Of a DNA stretch of 64,000 nucleotides, positions 25,662 to 38,497 are shown piece by piece (the stretch's first letter is position 1; every line of letters starts with the position of its first letter). Under the pieces are notes generated by a model. That model was not told the origin of the DNA. It saw nothing but the letters and a program-made list of their open reading frames with translations, and did no database searches. The stretch is from Scylla paramamosain (Eukaryota > Arthropoda > Malacostraca > Decapoda > Portunidae): assembly GCF_035594125.1 (NCBI RefSeq), contig NC_087193.1:911001-975000 (forward strand), in the 5' to 3' direction. Both the position numbers and the translations under genes were made by a program.

Positions 25662-26737
25662 ATTTAGTGGGTTTTCCTTATTTCCTCCTTTGAATATTAG
25701 TGTAATATTTGCTCTCTTCCAATCTTTTGGTACTCTTCTATGTGATAGTGATGTCACCACTAGACTGTGAATTTTATCAGCCAGTTGTTCTCTGCATTCT
25801 TTCAATATCCAGTTTGATACTCCATCTGGACCAGTTGCTTTATTTACATCATCTGAAGTATTTCCTCATAACTGACTGGGACTGTACTTAGTATATTCCT
25901 CACCAACTTATCCCTTCCAGCCTCAAACTCCCCTTCCACAGTAAATACCAATCTGAAACTATTGTTCATAACCTCTACTATGTCCTGTGCATCCTCATAG
26001 ATTTTTCCTTCAACTTTCAATCTTGATACATCTTCCTTCTTCTTCATCTTCGCATTAATATGTTTAAAGAACAGTTTGGGTTCATTTATACACTTATCTA
26101 TTATATCTTTTTCATAGTTTCTTTTCTCCAATCTTAATATCTCAATGTACTTATTTCTAGCATCAATATATTCCTCCCATCTGTTCTCAATTTTCCTCTT
26201 CTTCCATGTATTCCAAGCATTTGATTTACAATTTCTACCCTCCTTGCACTTTGTATTGAACCATTCTTTACCTTTTATACATCTTGCTCCTCCTCTAGGT
26301 AGAAATTTCTCCACAGCACATTTACAAATCCTTATAAATTCAACTATTTTTTTTCCGAACATCTTCTGCATCTTTAAAGTCTTTCCAGTCCACAGCAACA
26401 AAGTACTTTCTTAATTTTTCAAAGTCAGCTTTGGTATATTTAGATCTTCTTATCTTATCATTTTGATCAATGATTACATTTTCATTTTTCAATTTTAATT
26501 CCATCAACACATGACTATTTTTACCTATTGGGTTTTTATAGTGTATAGTTTCAATAATATCCATGTCCTTGGTATACACTAAATCAAATCTTGATGGTTT
26601 ATCTCTTCCACTAAATCTGGTATCACAATCAACCCATTGAGTCATTAAGTTTTCCACTGCCCAGTTTAGCAGTCTATTACTTCATGAATTCTCACTTCCT
26701 GTAGTTGTTAATGTCTCCCAATTTATCTCCTTACAAT
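25662..26737 (-). mobile_element. LINE B copy B5, part 2 (endonuclease C-terminus and RT start)
   Basis: Minus-strand open frames: 26657-26340 (MENLMTQWVDCDTRFSGRDK, RFDLVYTKDMDII, KADFEKLRKYFVAVDW), 26401-25844 (GARCIKGKEWFNTKCKEG, RNYEKDIIDKCINEPKLFFK, YEDAQDIVEVMNNSFRL) and 25805-25593 (MKECREQLADKIHSLVV, GGNKENPLN). The frames overlap, so there is at least one frameshift near 26340-26400. The 5' boundary at 26737 is the poly(A) of LINE A5, at the same 'TGTAAGGAG' site as in A4/B3. Confidence 0.85.
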
Positions 26738-26977
26738 TTTTTTTTTTTTTTAATGTAGAAAGGACACTGGCTAAGGGCAACAAAAATCCAATAAAAAAAA
26801 AAAAGCCCACTGAAATGCCAGTCCCATAAAAGGGTCAAAGCAGTGATCAAAAATTGATGAATAAGTGTCTTGAAACCTCCCTCTTGAAGGAATTCAAGTC
26901 ATAGGAAGGTGAAAATACAGAAGCAGGCAGGGAATTCCAGAGTTTACCAGAGAAAGGGATGAATGATTGAGAGTACT
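26738..26977 (-). mobile_element. LINE A copy A5, 3' end
   Basis: Minus-strand LINE A tail with poly(A) complement at about 26738-26752. From 26977 to about 26590 (tail plus adjoining LINE B) the sequence is nearly identical to 18648-19060 in inverted orientation, including the unusual 'cccttagccagtgtcctttc' variant. Confidence 0.87.
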
Positions 26978-26984
26978 GGTTGAG

Positions 26985-28004
26985 TCTTTTGGTGAGTCTT
27001 TTGTTGTTGCCTTAGACATATCAAAAGGATTGAATCTGGCACAAAGCTTTGATTTCCAAACTACCCTCCTACAGTTTCTATCCTTCTCTCTGTAACTTTA
27101 TTTCAAGTTTCTTTCTGACCACCCTATTGCTGCTCTGGCAGACAGTCACTGTTGTTCTCTTAAATCTATTAACAGTGGTGTTCCTCAAGGTTCTGCTGTG
27201 TCACCCACTTTCTTCCTATTATTCATCAATGATCTTCTAAACCAAACTTCTTGTCCTATCCACTCCTACACTGATTATATCACTCTGTACTTTTCCACGT
27301 CTTCTCATAGACATCCAACCCTTAGGAAGTAAATGTTCATGCAAAGAAGCCATAGAATGCCTGACTTCTGATCTCTCTAAAATTTCTAATCGGGGCAAAG
27401 CAAACTTGGTATTGTTCAATGCCTCAAAATCTTAATTCCTCCATCTCAATATAACCTTTCAGACAACTATCCCCTCTTCTTCAGTGACACTCATCTGTCC
27501 CCCTCTTCTATACTGAACATCCTTGGTCTGTCCTTTTTTATAATCTAAACTGGAAACTTGACATCTCTTCTCAAGCCATCTTATCTCTAGCTAAAGCAGC
27601 TTCTATAAAGTTAAGTGTTCTGAGATGTCTCCACCAGTTTTTCCTACCTTCTCAGCTGCTAACTCTGTACAAGGGCCTTGTCCGTCCATATATGGAGTAT
27701 GCTTTACATGTCTGGGGGACTTCCACTCATACCGCTCTTTTAGACAGGGTGGAATCAAAAGTTTTTTATCTCATCAACTCCACTCCTCTAACTGACTGTC
27801 TTCAGCATTTTTCTCATCCCTGCAATGTTGCATCTCTTGCTATCTTCTACCGCTATTTTCATGCTAACTGCTCTTTTGATCTTCCTAACTGCATGCCTTT
27901 CCTCCTCCCATAGCCTCACTGGACAAGACTTTCTTCTTTCTCTTACCCTTCAGACCTCAGTGGGCTTTTTTTTAATTGGATTTTTTGTTTCCCATGGCCT
28001 GTCC

Positions 28005-28008
<4 letters not shown>
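26985..28008 (+). mobile_element. LINE A copy A6, degenerate 5'-truncated copy
   Basis: Starts in the RT palm ('KALISKLPSYSFYPSLCNFI' spans 27040-27110 with frame changes), passes the altered 'YTDYIT' catalytic box near 27266 (YADDT in other copies) and the C-terminal region (27692-27913, THTALLDRVESKVFYLINS). It ends in the 3' UTR at the (AT)n array. There are many substitutions and frameshifts. Confidence 0.82.

Positions 28009-28009
<1 letters not shown>

Positions 28010-28098
<89 letters not shown>
28010..28098. repeat. (AT)n microsatellite
   Basis: About 44 AT units directly replacing the poly(A) end of LINE A6. Confidence 0.95.
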
Positions 28099-28102
<4 letters not shown>

Positions 28103-28689
28103 TAGTGACAAAATATCTGCAGGTACATTCCTTTAACATGACAATTTTATTCAGTTAATTAATAAGATGAGCACACTTCCTTAGCTTTTCATAAGTTGCT
28201 TGTAATTTCATAACAAAAGTAACTTGTATGCATAATATAAAGAACTGTCTAATTTTGCATTCTTTACATAGACAATAGCAAAGTACCTGTGGTAGGAATG
28301 TCATACCATGCTTATGTATGCCAATCTATTGCTAAGATTATCCCACATTCTTAGTTTATTGGCACTCATGCACCATATAATGACAAACTTCAACTTGGAA
28401 GGGGAAGATATGAGGTGAAATTAAGGTAATTGTATAGATTTCTTTCCTGGCCTTATTACTGGTCTATTCTTTTCCATTCTTTCATCTATATTCCTTGAGA
28501 TACACCCATCCTGTTTCTTTACATCTGGGTTCTTCACAGGGTTACCATATTTATACATAGCAATGTGTGGAATAGTGAGTGTTGCCAATTCAGTGATGTC
28601 TGGTTTTCTGCACCTACATGGAATCCACTACTAAATATAAAAGGAGAAATGTATGCTAATATCAGAAAGTTAACATTACTTTGGCAAAT

Positions 28690-28691
<2 letters not shown>
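28099..28691. other. Intron sequence, nothing recognised
   Basis: AT-rich unique-looking sequence between two AT arrays; no exon, repeat family or tandem repeat supported. Confidence 0.4.
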
Positions 28692-28862
<171 letters not shown>

Positions 28863-29326
28863 TATGTAGGAAGGACACTGGCCAAGGGCAACAAAAATCC
28901 AATAAAAAGATATGCCCACTGAAATGCCAGTCCCATAAAAGGGTCAAAGCAGTGGTCAAAAATTGATGAATAAGTGTCTTGAAACCTCCCTCTTGAAAGA
29001 ATTCAAGTCATAGGAAGGTAGAAATACAGAAGCAGGCAGGGAGTTCCAGAGTTTACCAGAGAAAGGGATTAATGATTGAGAATACTGGTTAACTCTTGCA
29101 TTAGAGAGGTGGACAGAATAGGGGTGAGAGAAAGAAGAAAGTCTTGTGCAGCGAGGCCGCGGAAGGAGGGGAGGCATGCAGTTAGCAAGATCAGAAGAAC
29201 AGTTAGCATGAAAATAGCAGTAGAAGACAGCTAGATATGCAACATTGCAGCGGTGAGAGAGAGGCTGAAGACAGTCAGTTAGAGGAGAGGAGTTGATGAG
29301 ATGAAAAGCTTTTGATTCCACCCTGT

Positions 29327-30562
29327 CTAGAAGAGCAGTATGAGTGGAACCCCCCAGACATGTGAAGCATACTCCATACATGGACGGATAAGACCCTTGT
29401 ACAGAGTTAGCAGCTGGGGGGGTGAGAAAAACTGGTGTAGATGTCTCAGAATGCCTAACTTCATAGAAGCTGTTTTAGCTAGAGATGAGAAGTTAAGTTT
29501 CCAGTTCAGATTATAAGTAAAGGACAGACTGAGGATGTTCAGTGTAGAAGAGGGGGACAGTTGAGTGTCATTGAAGAAGAGGGGATAGTTGTCTGGAAGG
29601 TTCTGTCGAGTTGATAGATGGAGGAGTTGAGTTTTTGAGGCATTGAACAATACCAAGTTTGCTCTGCCCCAATCAGAAATTTTAGAAAGATCAGGAGTCA
29701 AGCGTTCTGTGGCTTCCCTGCGTGATATGTTTACCTCCTGAAGGGTTGGACATGTATGAAAAGACATGGAAAAGTGCAGGGTGGTATCATCAGCATAGGA
29801 GTGGATAGGACAAGAAGTTTGGTTAAGAAGATCATTAATAAATAATAAGAAGAGAGTGGGTGACAGGACAGAACCCTGAGGAACACCACTGTTAATAGAT
29901 TTAGGAGAAAAACAGTGACTGTCTACCACAGCAGCAATAGAATGGTCAGAAAGGAAACTTGAGATGAAGTTACAGAGAGAAGGATAGAAACCGTAGGAGG
30001 GTAGTTTGGAAATCAAAGCTTTGTGCCAGACTCTATCAAAAGCTTTTGATATGTCCAAGGCAACAGCAAAAGTTTCACCAAAATCTCTAAAAGAGGATGA
30101 CCAAGACTCGGTAAGGAAAGCCAGAAGATCACCAGTAGAGCGGCCTTGACAGAACCCATACTGGCGATCAGATAGAAGGTTGTGAAGTGATAGATGTTTA
30201 AGAATCTTCCTGTTGAGGATAGATTCAAAAACTTTAGAAAGGCAGGAAATTAAAGCAATAGGACGGTAGTTTGAGGGATTGGAATGGTCACCCTTTTTAG
30301 GAACAGGTTGAATGTAGGCAAACTTCCAGCAAGAAGGAAAGGTAGATGTTGGCAGACAGAGCTGAAAGAGTTTGACTAGGCAAGGTGCAAGCACGGTGGC
30401 ACAGTTTCGGAGAACAATAGGAGGGACCCCATCAGGTCCATAAGCCTTCCGAGGGTTTAGGCCAGCGAGGGCATGGAAAACATCATTGCGAACAATTTTA
30501 GTACATGGCATGAAGTAGTCAGAGGGTGGAGGAGAGGGAGGAACAAGCCCAGAATCGTCCAA
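29327..30562 (-). pseudogene. LINE A reverse transcriptase ORF (copy A7)
   Basis: 411-codon frame with NPRKAYGPDGVPPIVLRNCA, RPIALISCLSKVFESILNRK, RQYGFCQGRSTGDLLAFLTE, SKAFDRVWHKALISKLPSYG, GVPQGSVLSPTLFLLFINDL and an intact YADDTTLHFS catalytic box. It ends prematurely at HVWGVPLILLF; the missing C-terminus continues in the 29381-28956 frame (THTALLDRVESKAFHLINSS). The RT palm is intact in this copy, but the full polyprotein is not. Confidence 0.88.
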
Positions 30563-30817
30563 GGTAGAATTTTTAGCAAAGGTTTGAACGAAGAGTTCAG
30601 CTTTAGAAATAGATGTGATAGCAGTGGTGCCATCTGGGTGAAATAGAGGAGGGAAAGAAGAAGCAAAGTTATTGGAGATATTTTTGGCTAGATGCCAGAA
30701 ATCACGAGGGGAGTCAGATTTTGAAAGGTTTTGACATTTTCTGTTAATGAAGGAGTTTTTGGCTAGTTAGAGAACAGACTTGGCATGGTTCTGGGCAGAA
30801 ATATAAAGTGCATGAGA

Positions 30818-31830
30818 TTATGGTGATGGAAGGCTTAAGTACCCTTTGTGGGCCACCTCTCTATCATGTATAGCACGAGAACAAGCTGTGTTAAACCAAG
30901 GTTTAGAAGGTTTAGGACGAGAAAAAGAGTGAGGAATGTACGCCTCCATGCCAGACACTATCACCTCTGTTATGCGCTCAGCACACAAAGACGGGTCTCT
31001 GACACGGAAGCAGTAGTCATTCCAAGGAAAATCAGCAAAATACCTCCTCAGGTCACACCAACTAGCAGAGGCAACATGCCAGAGACACCTTTGCTTAGGG
31101 GGATCCTGAGGAGGGATTGGAGCGATAGGACAAAATAAAGATATGAGATTGTGATCAGAGGAGCCCAACGGAGAAGAAAGGGTGACAGCATAAGCAGGAT
31201 TAGAGGTCAGGAAAAGGTCAAGAATGTTGGGCGTATCTCCAAGACGGTCAGGAATACGAGTAGGGTGTTGCACCAATTGATCTAGGTCATGGAGGATAGC
31301 AAAGTTGTAGGCTAGTTCACCAGGATGGTCAGTGAAGGGAGAGGAAAGCCAAAGCTGGTGGTGAACATTGAAGTCTCCAAGAATGGAGATTTCTGCAAAA
31401 GGGAAGAGGGTCAGAATGTGTTCCACTTTGGAAGTTAAGTAGTCAAAGAATTTCTTATAGTCAGAGGAGTTAGGTGAGAGGTATACAGCGCAGATAAATT
31501 TAGTATGAGAGTGACTCTGTAGTCGTAGCCAGATGGTGGAAAACTTGGAAGATTCAAGAGCGTGGGCACAAGAGCAGGTTAAGTCATTGCGCACATAAAC
31601 GCAGCATCCAGCTTTGGATCGAAAATGAGGATAGAGAAAGTAGGAGGGAACAGAAAAGGGGATACTGTCAGTTGCCTCAGACATCTGAGTTTCAGTGAGG
31701 AAAAGAAGATGAGGTTTAGAAGAGGAGAGGTGGTGTTCTACAGATTGAAAATTACATCTTAGACCGCGAATATTGCAGAAGTTAATGAAGAAAAAGTTGA
31801 GGGGGGTGTCAAGATACTTAGGGTCGTCGA
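30818..31830 (-). pseudogene. LINE A endonuclease domain (copy A7)
   Basis: The open frame continues upstream into the TA/CA arrays, but homology starts near 31830 ('[20 protein letters not shown]'). Endonuclease/exonuclease/phosphatase motifs: [10 protein letters not shown] (catalytic Glu), [25 protein letters not shown] (Asp/Asn) and GSSDHNLIS (catalytic SDH). These nick target DNA to prime reverse transcription. After the domain comes a conserved '[20 protein letters not shown]' linker; the frame stops at 30818. Confidence 0.85.
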
Positions 31831-32062
31831 CAGAAAGGCAGTCTGACCTGGGGACAGTTATGGTCCCCTTCCCTAGATGGGGACTCCGAGGCTGGTGTAG
31901 GAGTCGCCATGATGATTTTAAAATTTTTGAGTGAAGGGTGTGTGTGCTATTAGGTGCTTGTAGTTTTGTGTGGAGGAAGAGAGTTATCTTTAGAGGGCAG
32001 GCTTGTGTTGTGAGACACAAAGGGAAACGTTCAGTGAGGTCACAGCTGGGTTTAATGATAAG

Positions 32063-32186
<124 letters not shown>

Positions 32187-32331
32187 TGTTAGCATGAATT
32201 TTGCATCATTTTAGTACATATGTCTTTTCACATTCACAGTTTCTTGGAAGGTGTGGATGTGGAGATTTATTCCATGCTCAGCTGCCAAATGTCACAATAT
32301 TTCCACACTGGCAGATGAAAATCCACGATAT

Positions 32332-32619
32332 GGTAACCTTGGTTCTTCAATGAGATCACATTTAACCCATTCCAAAGACTGAATTACTGTCTTACCCTCT
32401 GTTTCTCTCCTCTAAATATATAAAAATGAAAAAAAAAAAAAATATATAGAAACTATAAATTAGTAATAAATGGCAGCTTTTGCTACATCTTGTATTATTT
32501 GAAATTAAGTAACTTTGAAAACCGAATTATGGTACAGCAACTGAAGCAACTGTGAGTTAAAATATTTGTTTGAAAGCCGAGTTGTTCAGAAAGGGAGACA
32601 TTCAGTAACTGAGGTTCCA

Positions 32620-32622
<3 letters not shown>
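32332..32622. mobile_element. Short MITE with CAGTGGAACCTC-type end
   Basis: The right end (complement CAGTGGAACCTCAGTTACTG) and about 150 bp inside it match 6027-6200 inverted. The left end is less clear: 'tggtaaccttggttcttcaatg' near 32331 is an imperfect counterpart, followed by 'tttaacccattccaaag'. About 290 bp with no coding capacity. It ends in TG directly against a TA array. Confidence 0.55.

Positions 32623-32700
<78 letters not shown>
32623..32700. repeat. (TA)n array between two transposon ends
   Basis: About 39 TA units separating the right end of the MITE ending at 32622 and the left end of the Harbinger-type element starting at 32701. Confidence 0.95.
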
Positions 32701-33281
<581 letters not shown>

Positions 33282-33459
33282 TACAGGTCAACTATCACTC
33301 CCAAGATAATGTGACAGAAGAAACTAACATCTCCTTACCATCATCATCACTATCCATACTAAACAACAATGACTGCATCAAAAACAATGACAACTGTATC
33401 ACAAGCCAATATGGGCAGCAGATGAGCCCTGCCACAGCAGTAATGGACACATGCCTCAC

Positions 33460-33588
33460 CTTGGCTGCATCACCAGGAGGACCAATCATTCTCTCCATGC
33501 TGAACTCCCCCTCCACCATCAAAGGGCCTGAGTTGTTGGCGTGCATACCCAGCGCACTCCAGTCGTCTGTGTTTGCCCGTACTTCATC
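33460..33588 (-). CDS. Acyl-CoA dehydrogenase-like exon (middle beta domain)
   Basis: 43 codons, phase 0 at both ends. Acceptor ACACCCACACAG in gene sense; donor GTGAGG after AAG. The peptide starts DEVRANTDDWSALGMHANNS, then GPLMVEGEFSMERMIGPPGD and AAK. It fits the end of the ACAD middle domain, where 'W..LGMR.s.SG.v' precedes the strand leading to 'v.....G..G.G'. Here His occupies the position that is often Arg. It joins upstream exon ...SLFVVYK and downstream exon SMVECID without a gap. Confidence 0.88.
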
Positions 33589-35094
33589 CTGTGTGGGTGT
33601 GGAAAGTACTCATCAAGTCATCACAATACAGTTCAGTCTCCATTTAGCAATGTTCCAAGTTACACAATTTTTCTTCTTCCAATTTATGAATTCATGGTTT
33701 CCATTTTTTAATTTAATAAAAATCTAAAGAAATCTTGAAAATAATGAGAAATGCATTACATGAAAAACAAAATAAGAAATTGAAATTTGAGCTTGTTTTA
33801 AGAACAGTTTTTAATCCACAATTTTTTGGGAGTTAAAAATTGGATAAATTGTTTTTTCCATACTTATGAAGCCAGAAAACAAATTCATAAATAAAAGCCA
33901 AAAATATTACCATGAAAATATTGAAGAATGCATAAATGAAAAATTATGGTCTATGACGGTCCTTGATTTATCCATTTTTTCTTTTTAAATGTTTAAAGTT
34001 ATGAACGGAATAACTTTATCCTAAATTCACACAATTCCAAGCCTCTCCTCTCAAACACCATAACCTTACATTCCCAACAGTCACCTTCAGGTTTTGCCTC
34101 AGACATCCTATGGAATTAGTCCACCATCCTCTGATGTTCCCATTCACAATCTGGTAGGAAGAATGTCATCTGCAGACATGCTACTATTGTCCATACCATT
34201 CCATTCCATTTCAGTCTTGTAGTGATATTTCCTACTTCAGATTTCCTCTCTCTCATACAGCCATTCATAGAAGTATCAAACAACCACAGAGACATCAAAC
34301 ATTCCTGCGTGATCTCTTTTTTTCCTTTTCCTTCCCTTCTCTTATCCACACCACACCATCCCTCCTTCCATTCTCTCCCACATTCCACTTTCATCACCAT
34401 TCATGCATCACATATTCCACAATCTTTCATGTGTCTCTTGGACTCTTGCTACATCTATCCTTCCCTTCCTGACATTTTTTATTGCCCCTCTCCTTTTCCA
34501 ATATACATTAATTCAATTTACATTTATTAATGCCATTTTGATTCCTTTCCTGTCTTTCTTATAGCAAGGTAGAGCTTCCTCTCTGGCCTTAGCTATGTTG
34601 TCCTACATACAGGGAGGGCACTGGTAGCTGGTAGGGCTAGCACAATGCTCTTTCCACAGCAACATGGGCCACTAGCTTATCTGCTAAGAGACTACCCAAT
34701 AAATCTAACATTTTGTGGAACTATGAATCATGCAACCTAAAAAAATAGCAAATGGGTTAAAATGAGAAAATAAAAAAAACACTGGTCAATTTAAGAATAT
34801 AGATAAATGAAAAAGAAAACAAAAAGAATGAAGGCACACTACTGATTATAGCAGTGGCTCCATTGTTTACATCAAAGAGTACCTCACAGGCTGGCCTTCT
34901 CCATAGAAAGAATAAGCCTGATGCATGCCTTTTCCCAGCACTCTACAGCTCTTTGTGCAGTGGCAATGTAGCTCAGTTATGCTTCAATGGTTACAATATT
35001 GCTCTAGAAGTTTCACCACAAAAGGATGTATTTATAGCAAAATAACACCCCTGACATTTCTCTAACATGTAATCCTTCTAGTTATTATGGCACT
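33589..35094. other. Intron sequence, mostly unrecognised
   Basis: This is most of the short 2.8-kb intron between exons 36594-36410 and 33588-33460. The pyrimidine-rich segment 34050-34560 may be a decayed minus-strand repeat, but no family could be named. 34960-35020 has a weak tRNA A-box-like patch without a B box. Confidence 0.4.
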
Positions 35095-36130
35095 TTCCTC
35101 TCTTCTGATAATAATCTCATATCTGTATATTGCCCTATCATTCCAATTCCTCCTTAGGATCCTTCAAAGAGCATCTTGCTTCTTTTGCCTCTGCTAATTG
35201 GGGAACCTGATGAGGTATTATAATTTTCCATGGAATGACTACTGCTTCCATGTCAGGGGCACATCTCTATGTGTTGAAGGCATACTAGAGATGATAGTGT
35301 CTGGCATGGAGGTGTATTCACTCTTTCACCTTAAAACCTTGGCTTAATTCAGCAGGGAAGCCACAAACTGCCTGACTTGTTTTTTCTAAAATTCCTGATT
35401 GGGGCAGGGCAGATTTAAGAGTTGTTAAATGCCTTACAAATCCCAATTCCTCCATCTATCAATTTGACACAACCTTCCACAGAACTATCCTCCCTTCTTC
35501 AGTGATACTCAAAAAAGTCTACAATAAACATACATAGTGTGTCCTTTACTAATAATCTAAACAGGAAACTTCACATCTCATCACTTGCTAAAACAGCTTT
35601 TATGAAGTTAGGCATTCTGAGCAATCTCTGCCAATTTTTCCCATTCCCAAGCTACGAACTTAGTACAAGGACCTTATCCACCCATGTATGGAGTACATGT
35701 CACACATATGGTGAGATTCTATTCATACTGCTGTTTTGAAGAAGGCTGAATCACAACTATTTCATATCATCAACTCCTCCCCTATAACTGACTATCTTCA
35801 GCCTTACTCTTTTCATTGCAAGGTTGCATCTCCTGCTATCTTTTATCACTACTTTCATGCTAACTGCTCTTCTAATATTGCTAATTGTATCCATAACCCT
35901 TCTCACAACCTTGCTGCACAAGGCTTTCTTCTTTCTCCCTATATTCCCCCTCTCTAACACAAGAAGTTAGCCAGTATTCTCACCCCTTCATCCCTCTTAC
36001 TGGTAAACTCTGAAATTCCTTGCCTGATTCTGCATTAATTAACTACTGCTTATGATGAACTCTTTCAAGAGGAACATTTAAAGATGCTTCCTGTAATTTT
36101 GAACTTTCTTTTGAACAATTCTCTTTTGAA
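35095..36130 (+). mobile_element. LINE A copy A8, old and internally deleted
   Basis: Starts at the endonuclease end ('DNNLISVYCPIIPIPP' across 35105-35160), then the linker ('[11 protein letters not shown]'-like near 35290), jumps to the RT C-terminus (35340-35740) and ends in a much-altered 3' UTR near 36130. Many frame breaks; clearly older than A3, A4 or A7. Confidence 0.7.
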
Positions 36131-36409
36131 ACTGACATCTTCTGTGGGACTGAATTTTGCCATCATGTTTGCCCTTGGCAAACATGAGGGCTCCTAGTTT
36201 TTTTAATAGCTAAGATGGTTCTTTATGTGGACATTTCATTCATAAAAGAGGAAGAGGCAATCTCTGCATGCGATGATACTCGGGAAATAGTGAGGGGGCC
36301 TCTCCTAGACTTTGCCACTGCAAACAAACTCTCTCCACTCCTCACTCACCACTCTCCCAGCATTCCCCACCATACACTCCCTCAGTGTTCCTAATCCCCT
36401 ATCACTCAC

Positions 36410-36594
36410 CTTGTACACAACAAAGAGTGACATGTTCCCATAACTGCCTTCAAATGTCGGACTGACAGTCATGATGGAGTAGAAGTCAGCATATCCAGCG
36501 CTGGTGACCCATGAGCCAAACTTGAGGAGCTGCACTGTCTTTTCATCCTTGAGGTACTTCACCTTGGAGGAGATTGGGTACCAGTCATGCCCCC
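36410..36594 (-). CDS. Acyl-CoA dehydrogenase-like exon (FAD-contacting middle domain)
   Basis: 185 nt, entering in phase 1 and leaving in phase 0. Acceptor TCCACCACAG, donor GTGAGT in gene sense. Encoded blocks: GHDWYPISSKVKYLKDEKTV, LLKFGSWVTSAGYADFYSIM, TVSPTFEGSYG, NMSLFVVYK. The 'W.TSAG.ADFY' block is the recognised FAD/substrate-contacting signature of the ACAD middle domain. The preceding Gly codon is split with exon 61819-61691 (SDPAT plus G), giving the joined SDPATGGHDWYP, which corresponds to the family's 'TEP.aGSD' loop and what follows. Confidence 0.9.
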
Positions 36595-36889
36595 CTGTGG
36601 TGGATGCATAGAAAGGGGTTAAGTAAATTTTCCATTCCATTAATCACATGACTTCAGAAGCTGCAACTTAACATACAATTTAAGGATCAGAATAAGTACA
36701 ATTTCAGAATCAGGAGCAGGAACCACAACTCAATAAGAAACTTCAGAATAAAGAGACAAAGTTTAAATTTAGTATACTGTTTCTGAGTTAAGAGCTAAAG
36801 TTACTATTCTATGTTCAATTTCAGAAGCAATATATGAAACATGACAGCACACTCTTCCAAATTTCAAAATTATCTACACAAATTGTACA
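36595..36889. other. Intron sequence, nothing recognised
   Basis: AT-rich sequence upstream (gene sense) of exon 36594-36410, containing its acceptor tract; no repeat recognised. Confidence 0.4.
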
Positions 36890-37918
36890 TGTGCACAACG
36901 ACTTAACCTGCTCTTGTCCCCATGCTCTTGAATCTTCTGAGTTTTCCACCATCTGGCTACAACTAGAGTCATCCTCAAACTAAATTTATCTGTGCTGTAT
37001 ATCTCTCACCTAACTCCTCTGACTATAGAAAATTCTTTGACTACTTAACTTCCAAACAGGAGCACATTCTGACTCTCTTCCCTTTTCTGGAGATCTCCAT
37101 TCTTGGAGATTTCAATGTTCACCACCAGCTTTGGCTTTCCTCTCCATTCACTGACCACCCTGGTGAACTAGCCTTCAACTCTGCTATCCTCCATGACCTA
37201 GAGCAATTGGTGCAACACCCTACTTGTGTTCCTGACTGTCTTGGAGATACACCCAACATTCTTGATCTTTTCCTAACCTCTAATCTTTCTGCTTTTGCTG
37301 TTACCCTCTCTTTTCTATTGAGCTCCTGCAATCACAATCTCATATCTGTATCTTGTCCTATCGCTCCAATCCCTTCTCAGGATCCTCTTAAGTGGAGGTG
37401 CCTCTGGTGTTTTGCCTCTGCCAGTTGAGGGGACCTGAGGAGGTATTTTGCTGATTTTCCTTGGAATGACTATTGCTTCCATATCAGAAACTCATCTCTG
37501 TGTGCCGAGCACATAACAGAAGTGATAGTGTCTGACATGGAGGTGTACATTCCTCACTTTTTCTTGACCTAAATCTTCCAAACCTTGGTTTAACACAGCC
37601 TGTTCTCATGCTATTCATGATAAAGAGGTGGCCCACAAAAGATACTTGAGCCCTCCATCACCAGAATATCATGCACTTTATATTTTTGCCCGGAATCGTG
37701 GCAAGTCTGTTCTCCAACTAGCCAAAAACTCCTTCATTAATAGAAAGTGCCAAAATCTTTCAAGATCGAACTCCCCTTGTAACTTCTGGCATCTAGCCAA
37801 AAAATATCTCCAATAACTTTGCTTCTTCTTCTTTCCCTCCTTTATTTCAACCAGATGGCACCACTGCTATCTCATCTATTTCTAAAGCTGAACTCTTTAC
37901 TCAAACCTTTGCTAAAAA
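36890..37918 (+). mobile_element. LINE A copy A9, part 1 (endonuclease), interrupted by DIRS element
   Basis: Corresponds to the endonuclease part of LINE A: '[20 protein letters not shown]'-like sequence, [12 protein letters not shown] at about 37100-37135 and [20 protein letters not shown] at 37329-37390, then the linker to 'FTQTFAKN' at 37900-37918. It breaks off after GCTAAAAA and resumes at 42846 with CTCTACCTTGG, exactly as in uninterrupted copy A3 (8711-8730). Confidence 0.88.
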
Positions 37919-38042
37919 TTGATGAAGTACACGAGACTTACCGTAGGTCAGTTGAAATGTGCTTTAATTTCACGAAGCAAATCACGTCTGCTGAAGGGAG
38001 CTTTCACATGAGATATGCTACGTCACCCCGTGCCGGCAGACT
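37919..38042. repeat. DIRS 3' terminal repeat (ITR)
   Basis: Starts TTGATGAAGTACACGAGAC. 38005-38037 (catgagatatgctacgtcac, ccgtgcc) is the inverted counterpart of 42767-42797 at the other end. The outer 37921-38010 is specific to this end and is repeated inverted in the ICR. It contains the complement of a GTAAGT donor-like motif near 37937-37943. Confidence 0.85.
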
Positions 38043-38147
38043 TTAAAGGGTACGACAATCCACGTGATAAAAATTTGCTCTATCAATACCGTGGTAAATG
38101 TTATTCATTTCATGTCACTCCATACCCTTATGGGTGGCAGTGGAGGG

Positions 38148-38288
38148 CATGTGAAAGCTCCCTTCAGCAGACGTGATTTGCTTCGTAAAATTAGAAGCAC
38201 ATTTCAACTGACCTACGGTAAGTCTCATGTACTTCATCAATTTTACTTCGGCAAATCACTTTTCTGCTGAAGTACGCTTTCCCATGAG
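38148..38288. repeat. DIRS internal complementary region (ICR)
   Basis: Two halves. 38148-38238 is the near-perfect reverse complement of 37921-38010 (3' extremity). 38239-38288 is the reverse complement of the 5' extremity at 42791-42845, apart from an 11-base insertion in the latter. Between them, gene-sense GAAGTAAAATTGATGAAG is a copy of the joined element ends, as expected when the ICR templates circle formation. Confidence 0.87.
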
Positions 38289-38497
38289 GTTTTAAAGCCA
38301 TGTGGATGTACCTTAATATTGTCATAATTCATATTTCTTCCATATTTACGTTAAAAATATTCGGTTAAAGTTTTGAATAACATCTAATGGTTATTGAAAA
38401 ATTGTTAACTGAGGACACCAATACTACTTAATGGAGCCTTGAACACTAACTAAGCTAATACTGCTTCTTGGAATTGATCTGTATCTTGGTTTATGGT

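Noticed and set aside
26738..28008. Twin-priming 5' inversion joining LINE A5 (minus) and A6 (plus)
   Set aside because: The two pieces overlap in element coordinates and differ greatly in divergence, so they look like independent copies.
34960..35020. tRNA or tRNA-derived SINE suggested by a 'tagctcagtt' A-box-like patch
   Set aside because: No B box (GGTTC-type), no cloverleaf pairing and no SINE tail could be found.
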